NCBI GenBank assembly: GCA_020850995.1
Contig: JADZDP010000159.1
Span: forward strand, 1-49,976
Direction: 5' to 3'
Length of the DNA stretch: 49,976 bases
Origin: Deltaproteobacteria bacterium
GTDB taxonomy: Bacteria; Myxococcota; UBA727; VGSZ01
Positions 9,601 through 18,918 of this stretch are shown here, in pieces. Within the stretch, counting starts at the first letter, position 1, and every line of letters starts with the position of its first letter. The notes below the pieces were generated by a model. It had not been told where the DNA came from and made no database searches. It worked only from the letters and a program-made list of their open reading frames with translations. The position numbers and the translations under genes were made by a program.

Positions 9601-9626
<26 letters not shown>
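7395..9626 (-). CDS. MalE-MalF fusion: maltodextrin-binding domain joined to permease
   Basis: A single 743-residue chain. Residues 1-29 are a signal peptide ending AAAQ; about 30-415 are an MalE-type solute-binding domain (VVLWHAYRAREQEALERFV, AAMILNGPWALGD, AFISGKTSKRALAVELVRAL); about 420-442 are an extra membrane anchor; from about 457 a MalF-like permease follows (AYLYTAPAMIGMGLLVFVP, EAA loop EAAALDGASAWQRF). No separate malE is in the operon, so the tethered domain is presumably the only receptor here. Such a MalE-MalF fusion has, to my recollection, been characterised in Bdellovibrio bacteriovorus. The ATG lies 26 bp inside the end of malK; no Shine-Dalgarno is seen, so translational coupling is likely. 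Confidence 0.9.
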
Positions 9627-10644
<1,018 letters not shown>

Positions 10645-10724
10645 GGGATCCTCCGGGTGCGCGATGGTGCCTAGACCGGTGCGCGGGTGCCCGCAACGAA
10701 GCGGGCGTCGTGCGAAGACGCGGG

Positions 10725-12785
10725 TCAGAAGCTGGCGCTCACCGTTCCGATGGCGCGCAACACGCCCAGGCCACGCTGGTCGAGCCGGTCGTCGGACGCG
10801 TCCAGGTCTTTGTTCAGGTACTCGACGTGCATCCACAGGTTGGCGCCGCCGAAGACGTAGCGCAGGTCGGTGAACACCTTGTGCTTGATGGTGACGTAGT
10901 TCGGGTAGTCGGCCACGCCTGCGATGACCTCGCCGCTGCGGTGCTCCTCGAACCACGCGTCGAGCCCGTAGCCCACGGCGGCGGAGAGCTCGTCGGTGAT
11001 CGGCGCCTCCACGCTCGCCTTGTTGAAGAACAACAGCCCCGAGTAGTTGTCGGCTTCCTCGATGGACTGATCGCGCTGGTCGGTGTCGTAGATGAGCTTG
11101 CTCTTGGCGCGCAGCACCACGGTCTTGAGCACGTCCAGGGTGTAGGCGCCCTTGACCATGGCGATGAGCGTCCGGCGGTTCTGGTGCTCGTGATAGACGC
11201 TGCGTGGGTCGCGCCCGCGGTCGTTGGTGTTGGCGAAGGTGAACAAGTCCGTGTCGGTCATGCCGTCGGTGGAGAGGAAGTCCGGGTAGGTCTTGTCGGT
11301 GTCGAGCGAGCCCGCGCCGGTGTCGGTGTTGTACTCGAGGAAGGTGCCCTCGCCGGCGAGCTCGAGCGCGCCGGGGCGCCAGGTGAGCACCGCGGTGGAG
11401 CCGTGCCAGCCCACCACGGGCTCGTAGAAGGCCTCGGTGAAGTCCTGGAACTCGTTGGCCACGTTGAGCGTCGGCACCTGGCCGTCGACGAAGCCGTCGG
11501 TGAGCAGCACGTCGGCCTCGCGGCGCGCGCCCATCACCGCCACCCAGTCGGTGCCGATGTTGAAGTACTCGAGCTGCAGGTCGAGGTCGATGTCGGCGGG
11601 ATCGAACAGCTCCACGCGCGCCACCGCGGCGTAGCCGTGATGCTCGCCCATGGGCGCCGGCGTGAAACCCTGCGCGCCGGAGACCGAGTTGAACACCAAC
11701 GCGTCGTCGGTGCGGGAGTAGGAGTAGCCCACCAACGCGCTCAGCCCGAGCCAGTCGATGGCGTTGCTCTTCATCTCGAGGGTGTGGTTGGTGTTGACGT
11801 AACGCAGGTTGGTCACCACGCCGCCGTCGCGCGCGTCGACGGCGTTGGTGGAGCCTACGGCGTCGGGATCGTCGAGGTCGGCCTCTTCGTCGAGCACCGC
11901 GCTCGTGATGTGCTCGAGCCCGAACCAGTCGTTGTCGTGCTTGAGCTTGCCCGCCCAGGCGAAGTCGCGCTGCCAAAAGGGGTTGTCGATGAGCGGATCG
12001 GCGATACCGGTGGTGTAGCCCGGGCCGGCGTAGAGCTTGGGCAACGCGATGACGCCCAGCGTGTACGAGAAGGGTGCGCCGAAGCTGCCGTCGAGCAACG
12101 CGGCGCGCGCGTTGTCGCGCTCGGTGTAGCGCGCCTTGCCGATAGTCCACGGGTTGTACATGCCGAGGTCGGTGGCGCCCACGTGCACGCTGCGGATGGT
12201 GGGGATGGGCGGCGCGATGCGCAGGTACACGCCGCGCAGTTGCAGGTACGCGGCGTGGTTCTGCCCCAAGCTCTCGCCGCTGCCGTCGGCGGCGTCGCGC
12301 TCGTCGCCGTTCTCGTACCAGTCCGCCCACTCGGCGCCGAAGCGCGTCTGCAGGCGCGCGCCCGCCTCGACGCGGTCCGACACGCGACCGGTGAGCGTGA
12401 GCCCGAGCTCGGAGCAGAGGCCGTTGTCGCCGGCGAAGTTGTCGCCCTCGGGTGCGGGGTTGCCATAGGAGACACAGCCGCCCGAGGTGTTGTTGCGCAG
12501 CAACACCTTGGTGAAGAAGTCGCCCTTGAGGGTGAACGACACGGGCGGCGGTGGCTCTGGCGGCGCGCTCGCGGGCAGCTCGGCGAGCTTGGCCTGCAGC
12601 TTCTCGTCGACGATGCGGTCGATCTCGGCGCGCAGCGCGTCGCTCACGAGGGGCGTCGCGGGCGGCGCTGTGAGCGACGGTGATGCCTCGTCGGCGGGCT
12701 CCACGGGAGCCTCGTCCTCCTGCGCGGCCGCCGGTGCCGAGGTCGCGAGCACCAGGACCGTGCACCACGCGCCCGCGCGCGTCAC
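10725..12785 (-). CDS. Outer-membrane porin-like beta-barrel of the maltodextrin operon
   Basis: Encodes 686 residues. A signal peptide (about 1-21, ending APAAAQ) is followed by an acidic, Pro-rich linker, a short amphipathic helix (DALRAEIDRIVDEKLQAKLAEL) and a long region of alternating hydrophobic beta strands that ends in a terminal Phe (TVSASF), the signal used by the BAM machinery. Position between the Glucodextranase_C-like gene and malK suggests it carries maltodextrins across the outer membrane, as LamB does in enterobacteria, though sequence similarity to LamB is not evident. The GTG start overlaps the stop of the upstream gene by four bases. Confidence 0.7.
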   Translation of the reverse strand: MTRAGAWCTVLVLATSAPAAAQEDEAPVEPADEASPSLTAPPATPLVSDALRAEIDRIVDEKLQAKLAELPASAPPEPPPPVSFTLKGDFFTKVLLRNNTSGGCVSYGNPAPEGDNFAGDNGLCSELGLTLTGRVSDRVEAGARLQTRFGAEWADWYENGDERDAADGSGESLGQNHAAYLQLRGVYLRIAPPIPTIRSVHVGATDLGMYNPWTIGKARYTERDNARAALLDGSFGAPFSYTLGVIALPKLYAGPGYTTGIADPLIDNPFWQRDFAWAGKLKHDNDWFGLEHITSAVLDEEADLDDPDAVGSTNAVDARDGGVVTNLRYVNTNHTLEMKSNAIDWLGLSALVGYSYSRTDDALVFNSVSGAQGFTPAPMGEHHGYAAVARVELFDPADIDLDLQLEYFNIGTDWVAVMGARREADVLLTDGFVDGQVPTLNVANEFQDFTEAFYEPVVGWHGSTAVLTWRPGALELAGEGTFLEYNTDTGAGSLDTDKTYPDFLSTDGMTDTDLFTFANTNDRGRDPRSVYHEHQNRRTLIAMVKGAYTLDVLKTVVLRAKSKLIYDTDQRDQSIEEADNYSGLLFFNKASVEAPITDELSAAVGYGLDAWFEEHRSGEVIAGVADYPNYVTIKHKVFTDLRYVFGGANLWMHVEYLNKDLDASDDRLDQRGLGVLRAIGTVSASF

Positions 12786-13606
12786 AGGCGAACCATCGAG
12801 AGCACGGGTCGCTTCTTCGCCTTGGCGTCGAACTTGAGCATGGTCGCTTGCGCCGCCTTCTCGTCGTCGCCGCCCTTGGCCTTGCCGGCGAGGCAGTCGA
12901 CGAAGTTTGCGTCGACGTCACCATCGTCGCCGCCGCCGAAGCGATGCTGGCCCTCGAATTCGTTGACGATGCGCGCCAGCACGCCGTTGTTGGGCTCCTT
13001 GTCGTAGCCCTCGTTGGACGACAGCAGCACCTGCCACCCAGCCTTCTCCGGCGGAGTGGCGCCGAGCAGGTCGGCCTTCTTGACGATGGCCGTCACCTTC
13101 TTGCCCTTCGCGCTCACCTTGGTCGGCAGCACCACCTTGTCCTTCTGCGCCTTGGCCTTCTGCTCGAGGCGTGAGGCGATCTCCTTGTTGGCCTGGGGCG
13201 AGACGATGAGCACCTTCTCCCAGCGCGAGTCGTCGGCGAAGGTGGCGTTCATGCCGGGCAGCGCGTGCTGCTCGCCGCTGCCGGCCTTGCCGTCGGTGTC
13301 GACGTAGAGCTGGACCATCTGCAGCGAGAAGCCGTTGCCCGGCGTGGGCCACTTGGCGCTCTCCCAGGGATCCTCGAAGGTGGCGTTGACGCCGATGGTG
13401 ATCTCGAGCTCCGTGCCCTTGTCCTTCACCTCCACCTCGGTGAGGTCGAAGCTGCCCTTCTTGTAGGCGGCGTCGGTCGGGTAGGTGTAGCTGCCCGGCC
13501 CGTTGTCGTCGCCCTTGGGATCGTTGAGCGTGAGGTTGCCGGCCAGGGCGGGCCAGGCCGCGCCGAGGAAGAGAGCGACCGGAAGCGAAGAGACGAACGC
13601 GCGCAT
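12782..13606 (-). CDS. Exported Glucodextranase_C-like carbohydrate-binding protein
   Basis: Encodes 274 residues with a signal peptide (about 1-22, ending PALA). The mature start NLTLNDPKGDDNGPGSYTYP, followed by DLTEVEVKDKGTELEITI and an LYVDTDGKAGSG segment, matches the C-terminal DOMON-like module of glucodextranases and related amylolytic proteins (Pfam Glucodextranase_C), here as a stand-alone protein. It probably binds alpha-glucans in the periplasm or at the outer membrane. It is the first gene of the maltodextrin operon: a strong Shine-Dalgarno (GGGAGG) precedes the ATG, and a promoter lies immediately upstream at 13628-13656. Confidence 0.75.
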   Translation of the reverse strand: MRAFVSSLPVALFLGAAWPALAGNLTLNDPKGDDNGPGSYTYPTDAAYKKGSFDLTEVEVKDKGTELEITIGVNATFEDPWESAKWPTPGNGFSLQMVQLYVDTDGKAGSGEQHALPGMNATFADDSRWEKVLIVSPQANKEIASRLEQKAKAQKDKVVLPTKVSAKGKKVTAIVKKADLLGATPPEKAGWQVLLSSNEGYDKEPNNGVLARIVNEFEGQHRFGGGDDGDVDANFVDCLAGKAKGGDDEKAAQATMLKFDAKAKKRPVLSMVRL

Positions 13607-13627
13607 GACGACCTCCCAATGGCGCAG

Positions 13628-13656
13628 CGGGTAAGGGCTCGACGCGGGGCTGTCAA
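13628..13656 (-). promoter_or_regulatory. Sigma70-type promoter of the maltodextrin operon
   Basis: Reading the minus strand, a perfect -35 TTGACA (13651-13656) is followed after exactly 17 bp by TACCCG (13628-13633) as -10. Transcription would start near 13621, leaving a short leader that contains the GGGAGG ribosome-binding site before the ATG at 13606. No operator palindrome is obvious around it. Confidence 0.6.
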
Positions 13657-13736
13657 CGCGCGCCCACGACGTCAGCAGCGCTTCCCGGCGCGGCATGGTG
13701 CACCGGCGGCGGCGCAAAACGCGCCGGGCCGCGCTT

Positions 13737-13745
13737 TGCTAACCT
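13737..13745 (+). promoter_or_regulatory. Extended -10 element before the kinase gene
   Basis: TGCTAACCT fits the extended -10 pattern and ends 8 bp before the kinase ATG at 13754, so the message would be leaderless or nearly so. No Shine-Dalgarno precedes this ATG, which supports the idea. It is divergent from the maltodextrin operon promoter in the same 147-bp intergenic region. Confidence 0.35.
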
Positions 13746-13753
13746 GCGCGCGC

Positions 13754-15415
13754 ATGGGCGCGGTGCGCCGGCTCGGCCGGTACCTGTTGGTAGAGCCGTT
13801 GGCCAAGGGCGGCATGGGCGAGGTGTGGCTGGCGCGACCCGAGGCGGTGCCTGGCGCCCCCTCCTTGTGTGTGGTGAAGACGCTGCGTGAGGGCCTGGTG
13901 GCAGACGTCGAGGCGCGCCAGCGCTTCGTCGACGAGAGCCGCGTGGCGCTCTTGCTCTCGCACCCCTGCGTGTGCCGCACGGTCGATGCCGGCAGCGTGG
14001 GCGACACCCTGTTCATCGCGCTGGAAGTGGTCGAGGGCATCGACGTTCGCCAGCTCGCGTTGCGTGCTGGCGAGGCGGGTGTGGCCATCGACGAAGACCT
14101 GGCGCTGTGGATCATCGGCTGCGCTGCCGACGGGCTGTCATTCGCGCACGCCGCGCGCCACCCCATCACGGGCGAGCCGCTCGGCATCGTCCATCGCGAC
14201 ATCTCGCCACACAACTTGATGTGCTCCGTCGACGGCACGGTCAAGATCATCGACTTCGGCCTGGCGCTCTCGTCGCTGAAAGAGGCGCACACCGAGCGCG
14301 ACGTGGTGCTCGGCAAGCTCGCGTACATGTCGCCGGAGCAGGCGTCGGGGGGGGCGCTCGACGAGCGCGCCGATGTGTTCGCGCTCGGCGTGGTGCTCTT
14401 CGAGTTGCTGAGCGGCGAGCGCTACTGGGGCGCGCTCAAGCACGATCAGATCTGGCTGCGCGCCGGCAGCGGCACCTACCTGCCGCCGGGCCTGGAGCGG
14501 CTCGCGCCGGACCTGCGCGCGGTGGTGGGCGCGGCCATCGCCCCCAAGCTGGCGGAGCGCACCGGCAGCGCCGACGTGCTGCGCGACGAGATCGCCCAGC
14601 TGCTCTCGGTGCGCGGCGGCGCCGTCGACGCAGGGCACCGTCTGGGTGAGCTGGTGCGCGAGCTCGCGCGACCAGAGCTGGCGCGCATCGCCACCGCGCG
14701 CCAGGGCAGCGATACGCTGCCGCCGGATCATTCGAGCCCCGTGATGAGCATCGCGCTCGAGGAGGTGCGTGCCATCGAGGCGTTGTTGGCGCTCGAGCGC
14801 CCGTCGCCGCCCACCGTCACCTTGGCGGCGGCCACCATCCCCGAGCTCGCGCTCGCCGAGACCATACGACGCGCGAGCGCGCCGAGCGGTGGGCCGGACA
14901 CCACCGCGCCCCAGCACGCAGCACGCGCGACGCCCGCGCGGGCCACGGTGCCACTGCTCCCGGCTGTCGCCGGCGCGCCCACCCGGCCGCGGGCGTCGAG
15001 CATCGGTGTCGCGCTCGTGGCCGGCGCCGTGGTGCTCGTGGGCCTGCTCCTGCTCGTGATCTTCCTCGTGGGCGAGCCCGTGCCGGCGTCGTCGGTGGTG
15101 GCGTCGCCGCCAGCGCCGGTGCCCGCTGCCGACGCTGGCCTCGTCATCGAGGAGCCGCGCCCGGCGCCGCTCGACCCATCGGCGCCGCTCCCCGCCGAGG
15201 TCCAAGGCGCCGGCCCCGCGCCGACCGCCGGCAAGAAGCCGCGCCCCGCGACGCGCCTGTCGGCGATGCTCAAGAGGCTCGACGGGTGCGACACGGCATG
15301 CGCGCGCGTGCTGCGCTCCACCACGCGCGACGTCGATCGCCTCACGGGGACAGAGCAGAGCGACGTGCGCGCCGCCATCACGCAGTGCCTCGCGCAATGC
15401 CGCGAAGCTCGCTAG
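13754..15415 (+). CDS. Transmembrane eukaryote-like Ser/Thr protein kinase
   Basis: Encodes 553 residues. The cytoplasmic kinase domain (about 6-275) has the Gly-rich loop LAKGGMGEVW, the invariant Lys in VVKTL, catalytic loop HRDISPHN, DFG, and the activation-segment end YMSPEQ. A low-complexity Ala/Pro linker follows, then one membrane helix near residues 418-440 and a Pro-rich extracytoplasmic part ending in a small domain with paired cysteines (CDTACARVL and CLAQC). Such kinases phosphorylate Ser/Thr in myxobacterial signalling; the target is unknown. It is divergent from the maltodextrin operon, which may be coincidental. The last 19 bp overlap the candidate ATG of the next gene. Confidence 0.9.
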   Translation: MGAVRRLGRYLLVEPLAKGGMGEVWLARPEAVPGAPSLCVVKTLREGLVADVEARQRFVDESRVALLLSHPCVCRTVDAGSVGDTLFIALEVVEGIDVRQLALRAGEAGVAIDEDLALWIIGCAADGLSFAHAARHPITGEPLGIVHRDISPHNLMCSVDGTVKIIDFGLALSSLKEAHTERDVVLGKLAYMSPEQASGGALDERADVFALGVVLFELLSGERYWGALKHDQIWLRAGSGTYLPPGLERLAPDLRAVVGAAIAPKLAERTGSADVLRDEIAQLLSVRGGAVDAGHRLGELVRELARPELARIATARQGSDTLPPDHSSPVMSIALEEVRAIEALLALERPSPPTVTLAAATIPELALAETIRRASAPSGGPDTTAPQHAARATPARATVPLLPAVAGAPTRPRASSIGVALVAGAVVLVGLLLLVIFLVGEPVPASSVVASPPAPVPAADAGLVIEEPRPAPLDPSAPLPAEVQGAGPAPTAGKKPRPATRLSAMLKRLDGCDTACARVLRSTTRDVDRLTGTEQSDVRAAITQCLAQCREAR

Positions 15416-16839
15416 CGTCCGCCGCCGTGCGCGCCTGGTTCCCCATGGTCGTCGTGCTGCTGCTCGCGTGCGTCGCGCGTGCCGACGACCGACCGTTGGC
15501 GGTCTTCGCCGTTGCTGGCGCTGGCGACGCGGCGGCGCGCACGCGCTTGGAAGAACGCGTGCGCATGGCTGCCGGGCGCTACGCCACGGTGCAGCCCGCC
15601 GAGGTCACGGCGCAGGCGCTCCGCAGCGCCACCACGCTCGGCTTGAGCTGCGACCTCGCGCTCGTCGAGTGCGCCCGCCGCATGGGGGCGCTGGCCGGCG
15701 CCGGGCGGGTGGTGGTGGGGGCGCTCGAGCACGACGACACCTTGGCGCTCGGCCTCATCGCCGTCGATGCGAGCGGGCCCGCGCCGGTGACGCAGCGCCT
15801 GCGCTTGCCGGCGCCTGGCGTGGCGCGCGACGCGGCCGTCGAGCGTTTGGTGATGATGCTGTTGGCGCCCGAACGGCTGTTGGGGCGCCTGCTCCTCGAC
15901 GTGGCCCCGGTCGGTGCCCGCATCGTGGTCGACGATGTGTTCCGAGGGCCAGCGCCACTGCGCGCGCCGCTGACCTTGGCGGCTGGCCCACATCGCATCG
16001 ATGTGGCCGCCACCGGCTGGCTGTCGTCGCAGCGCGAGGTGGCGCTGGAGGCGGGCGGCGAGGCGCGCGTGCGCATCGAGCTCGAGCGGGATCCGGACGC
16101 ACCGGTCCCCGTGGCCGGCGATGAGCGCACCGTCGACGATGACGACGACGACGACGCGTCGCCGGGGTCGCGCGTGGCGGTGGCGGTGTTCCCCTTCGCC
16201 GCCAGCGGCGTTCCCGAACGGGTGGCGCGTGTCATGAGCGAGGCCCTCGCGGCTGAGCTGCAGCGCCGCGACGGACTCATCGTGCTGTCGCCGGCCGAGG
16301 TGCAGGGCGCGCTCGCGGGCGCGCGGCCCGCCTGTCGCAGCGATGCGCGGTGCCTGGCGGAGCTGGCCCGCGCGCTCGAGGTCGACGCGTTCGTGGCCGG
16401 CCGTGCCGAGGCGAACGCTCGCCTGTGGACGCTCACGCTGGAACGGCACGACAGCGCGAGCGGCGCCGCGCTGTTCGGGGCGCACACGGCGGCGCTCGCC
16501 GACGATCGCACGAGCCCGCTGACGACGATGCCGGACCTCGCCAGCGAGCTGTTCCCCGAGCATGAGGTCGCCGACGGCGCGGCGCCCCTCGACCTGCGCG
16601 CATTCTCGTCGGCGCTGGCGCCGGCGCCGTTGCAGCCGTGGATGTTCTGGACCGTGGCGGGCATCGGCGGCGCGCTCGCCCTCACCACCACCGGGGCAGG
16701 GGCGCTCGCGCTCGTGAGCAGCGACCCGGTGGACGCCGGACGCGCTGGTGCGGCCTTCGCCATCGGTGCCGGCGCCACGGTGGTGGTGCTCGGCGCCGCC
16801 GGCGTGGTCGGCGTCTTGGTCGACTGGCAGGGGCCGTGA
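15397..16839 (+). CDS. Exported PEGA-like/TolB-like domain protein with C-terminal membrane segments
   Basis: Encodes 480 residues from the ATG at 15397; GTG at 15427, just after the kinase stop, gives a neater signal peptide (MRAWFPMVVVLLLACVARA) and is an equally good start. After the signal peptide come an unassigned domain, a PEGA-like beta domain (RLLLDVAPVGARIVVDDVF), an acidic run of Asp residues, a second domain starting VAVAVFPFAASG that resembles TolB/CsgG-type proteins, and two hydrophobic segments at the C-terminus. It is coupled to the kinase gene and may act with it at the envelope; the function is unknown. Confidence 0.65.
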   Translation: MPRSSLASAAVRAWFPMVVVLLLACVARADDRPLAVFAVAGAGDAAARTRLEERVRMAAGRYATVQPAEVTAQALRSATTLGLSCDLALVECARRMGALAGAGRVVVGALEHDDTLALGLIAVDASGPAPVTQRLRLPAPGVARDAAVERLVMMLLAPERLLGRLLLDVAPVGARIVVDDVFRGPAPLRAPLTLAAGPHRIDVAATGWLSSQREVALEAGGEARVRIELERDPDAPVPVAGDERTVDDDDDDDASPGSRVAVAVFPFAASGVPERVARVMSEALAAELQRRDGLIVLSPAEVQGALAGARPACRSDARCLAELARALEVDAFVAGRAEANARLWTLTLERHDSASGAALFGAHTAALADDRTSPLTTMPDLASELFPEHEVADGAAPLDLRAFSSALAPAPLQPWMFWTVAGIGGALALTTTGAGALALVSSDPVDAGRAGAAFAIGAGATVVVLGAAGVVGVLVDWQGP

Positions 16840-16897
16840 CGGGCGTCCGCAACCCGACGCGCCCGCACCCTGCTACCCTGGCTGCAACGAGGTCCTC

Positions 16898-17596
16898 ATG
16901 AGCGTCTACGCTGCCCCCGCGCCCGCCATCTCCGGCCCTGCCGCCGAGCGCCACGCCTTCCTCAAGCGCACCGCGCTGTGGACCCTTGGTGGCCTCGTCG
17001 CAGCCGGCGTGGTGGGCAGCGCTTCGATGCTCACTATCGCCCCCGTCGTGTTCCAGGCGGGGCGCTGGGGCGGCACCATCGTGGTGCTCGGCACCTTCTT
17101 CCTCGCGCACTTCGTGTGCCGGAAGATGGTGTACTCGAGCGCAAAGGTGCCGGGCTTCATCGTGGCCGTGCTCGCCGAGGGCGTGGCGCTCGGCTGCCTC
17201 TTGCTCACCACCGTGGCCATCGCCGGCGTGCGCGGCGCCACGGAGATCACGGTGCAAGCGCTGGGCTTGGTGGCCGCGACCGCGCTCGGCATGCTGATCT
17301 ACGTCTGGTTCAGCAAGGGTGAGCTCAAGCTGGTGGGCGCCTTCCTGACCATGGCCTTCGTGCCCATGCTCGTGTTGATGGCCATCGGCGTGTTCTTTCC
17401 CTTCGGTGGCACCCTCGGGCTCGCCATCTCCGCGGCCTTCGTGATCGTGAGCGCCGCCGGGCTGCTCTACCGCCTCAACTTCGTGGTGCACGCGCTTGGC
17501 ACCGACCAACACGTCGAGGGCGCCTACGAGATCACCATGGGCGTGCTGGTGCTCTTGTGGAACCTGATCACGCTCCTGAGCCGCCTGCGGCGCTGA
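16898..17596 (+). CDS. Bax inhibitor-1/YccA-like integral membrane protein
   Basis: Encodes 232 residues with seven predicted membrane helices separated by short loops, and a conserved-looking C-terminal segment (YEITMGVLVLLWNLITLLSRLRR) in the position of the BI-1 family's last helix. Related proteins include YccA/YbhL and eukaryotic Bax inhibitors, thought to be calcium leak channels or protease modulators. Assignment rests on helix count, length and pattern, so it is tentative. ATG at 16898 follows GAGG and an upstream TGCTACCCT extended -10-like element (16871-16879). Tandem hairpins follow the stop. Confidence 0.65.
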   Translation: MSVYAAPAPAISGPAAERHAFLKRTALWTLGGLVAAGVVGSASMLTIAPVVFQAGRWGGTIVVLGTFFLAHFVCRKMVYSSAKVPGFIVAVLAEGVALGCLLLTTVAIAGVRGATEITVQALGLVAATALGMLIYVWFSKGELKLVGAFLTMAFVPMLVLMAIGVFFPFGGTLGLAISAAFVIVSAAGLLYRLNFVVHALGTDQHVEGAYEITMGVLVLLWNLITLLSRLRR

Positions 17597-17637
17597 GGCG
17601 GTGCACCTTGCACCGCCACCGGTGCGCTTCGCACCGG
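17597..17637. terminator. Tandem perfect GC-rich hairpins after the BI-1-like gene
   Basis: Two perfect hairpins stand one base apart: GGCGGTGCA/TGCACCGCC with loop CCT (17597-17617) and CCGGTGCG/CGCACCGG with loop CTT (17619-17637). The first starts right after the stop codon. No U-tract follows, so this is either a non-canonical terminator or a REP-like processed element. Confidence 0.5.
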
Positions 17638-17647
17638 CAATTGTTCT

Positions 17648-17707
17648 GATCTGACGCACACTTGCCCTCTTGTGCGCGGGCGCGGCGCTGCCACGGTCGC
17701 GCCCATG
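17648..17707 (+). promoter_or_regulatory. Conserved upstream block, copy 1 (before the 17705 lipoprotein)
   Basis: GATCTGACGCACACTT at 17648-17663 followed by GCCCTCTTG, then GCTGCCACG at 17687-17695 and the start codon at 17705. The same two blocks occur with the same 39-bp offset before the amylase gene at 19833. In this copy CGCACA and TGTGCG flank the core as an inverted repeat; that symmetry is not kept in copy 2. Confidence 0.55.
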
Positions 17708-18826
17708 CACCACCGCACGCTCAGCGCCGCGCTCCTCTTCATCACCGCCACCGCCTGCGCCGTCGACGTGAGCGATGGCGTCGCGCTCGATGGCACGCCC
17801 GCGCGCGCCCGGGTGGGCGCGGCGCCCCTCGAGGGCAGCGCGCAAGGCGCCGACGTCGCCGAGAACGCTTGCGGCATCGTGCTGCGCGAGGTCAGGCGCC
17901 CGAGCAACGGCATGGGCGGCTACGAGTCGAGCTGCGGCGACAGCGGCTGTCAGTACGTGTGGGCCGGCACCGTCGACGTCTCCGAGGAGCAGCTCGCCCT
18001 CGGCGCCACACCGCACGTGCTCTACCAGACCAGCATGGGCGAGCGCGCGTGGTGGGAGGTCGACGCGGTGGACGTGGGCACCGCCGGTGCTGGCAACCGT
18101 CGCTTTGCGTTCCGCATCGACGAGCACACGCCCTCGCCCGGCATGAGCTTCAGCTCGCTCAACCGCACGCGCATCGAGCTCGTGCCCTTTCTGCGCGACG
18201 CCGCCGGCAACCGCTGGTTCGATCACAACCGCAACGCCAACCCCTTCGAGAACTACGTGCTCGTCGTCGACAACGCTTGGTCGGTGTCGGACGACCCGAG
18301 CGTGTGCCCGTCGCCGGCGCAGCCCGACTGGATGGGCAACGTGGTGGCGCGCATCAGCCGCGACTCGAGCCACGCGTGCAACGGCGGCACTCCGCTTGGC
18401 GACGAGCTCCGCTACGACGGGTGGGCGCGCCAGCGTGCGGCCGTGAGGAACGTCTGCTTCGAGGTGTGGGAGCCCGGCGTCACCGACTGGGACAACCCGG
18501 ATCAGTGGCGCCAGCTCGACGTGCGCGCGCACTATCGCTTTGCGTCCGACGCTGCCTGGCAATGGCAGTGGCTAGGCGCGCTCGATCACGCGGGCAACAA
18601 CGCGCGCTTCGCGCTCGGTTTGGGGGGGCTCGATCCCTTCGCGCCCTACACGTGCACGAGCGTCCCCACGGAGATCGTGGCGCAGCCCGACGGCGATCGC
18701 GCGCGTGCGAGCATGCAGCTCTACTTCACGGTCAACGGCGCCGAGCTGCGCCCGAGCGCAGGCGCCGCGTGGCTGGTGCGCTTCGAGGAGTACGTGAGCG
18801 CGCTGCCCGCCGGGCCGTGCCCGTAG
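17705..18826 (+). CDS. Putative lipoprotein of unknown function sharing an upstream block with the amylase operon
   Basis: Encodes 373 residues. A signal peptide ending in ATAC gives a plausible lipidated Cys18. The mature protein has six or more further cysteines and many aromatic residues (WDNPDQWRQLDVRAHYRF, AWQWQWLG), and looks like two beta-rich halves; I do not recognise a family. Richness in Trp and Tyr would fit glycan binding but proves nothing. Its upstream region shares the conserved block with the starch operon, the only hint at function. It converges on the lipoprotein gene at 18919-19674, with 92 bp between in which I see no clear terminator. Confidence 0.65.
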   Translation: MHHRTLSAALLFITATACAVDVSDGVALDGTPARARVGAAPLEGSAQGADVAENACGIVLREVRRPSNGMGGYESSCGDSGCQYVWAGTVDVSEEQLALGATPHVLYQTSMGERAWWEVDAVDVGTAGAGNRRFAFRIDEHTPSPGMSFSSLNRTRIELVPFLRDAAGNRWFDHNRNANPFENYVLVVDNAWSVSDDPSVCPSPAQPDWMGNVVARISRDSSHACNGGTPLGDELRYDGWARQRAAVRNVCFEVWEPGVTDWDNPDQWRQLDVRAHYRFASDAAWQWQWLGALDHAGNNARFALGLGGLDPFAPYTCTSVPTEIVAQPDGDRARASMQLYFTVNGAELRPSAGAAWLVRFEEYVSALPAGPCP

Positions 18827-18918
18827 CGCTCGTCTCCTGACCTCTCCCGTCGCGTGCATCGCGTCCGCTCGGTCCGGGATCAGAAAACGAGCCTGACGGC
18901 CCGTGCTTCAACGTGCTG

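Noticed and set aside
17648..17672. Sigma54 promoter in the conserved upstream block
   Set aside because: The -24 GG and -12 GC dinucleotides are not at the required 10-bp spacing in either copy, and copy 2 loses the GC.
17655..17677. CGCACA/TGTGCG inverted repeat in block copy 1 as the operator
   Set aside because: The right half is not conserved in copy 2, so the symmetry is probably not the reason for conservation.
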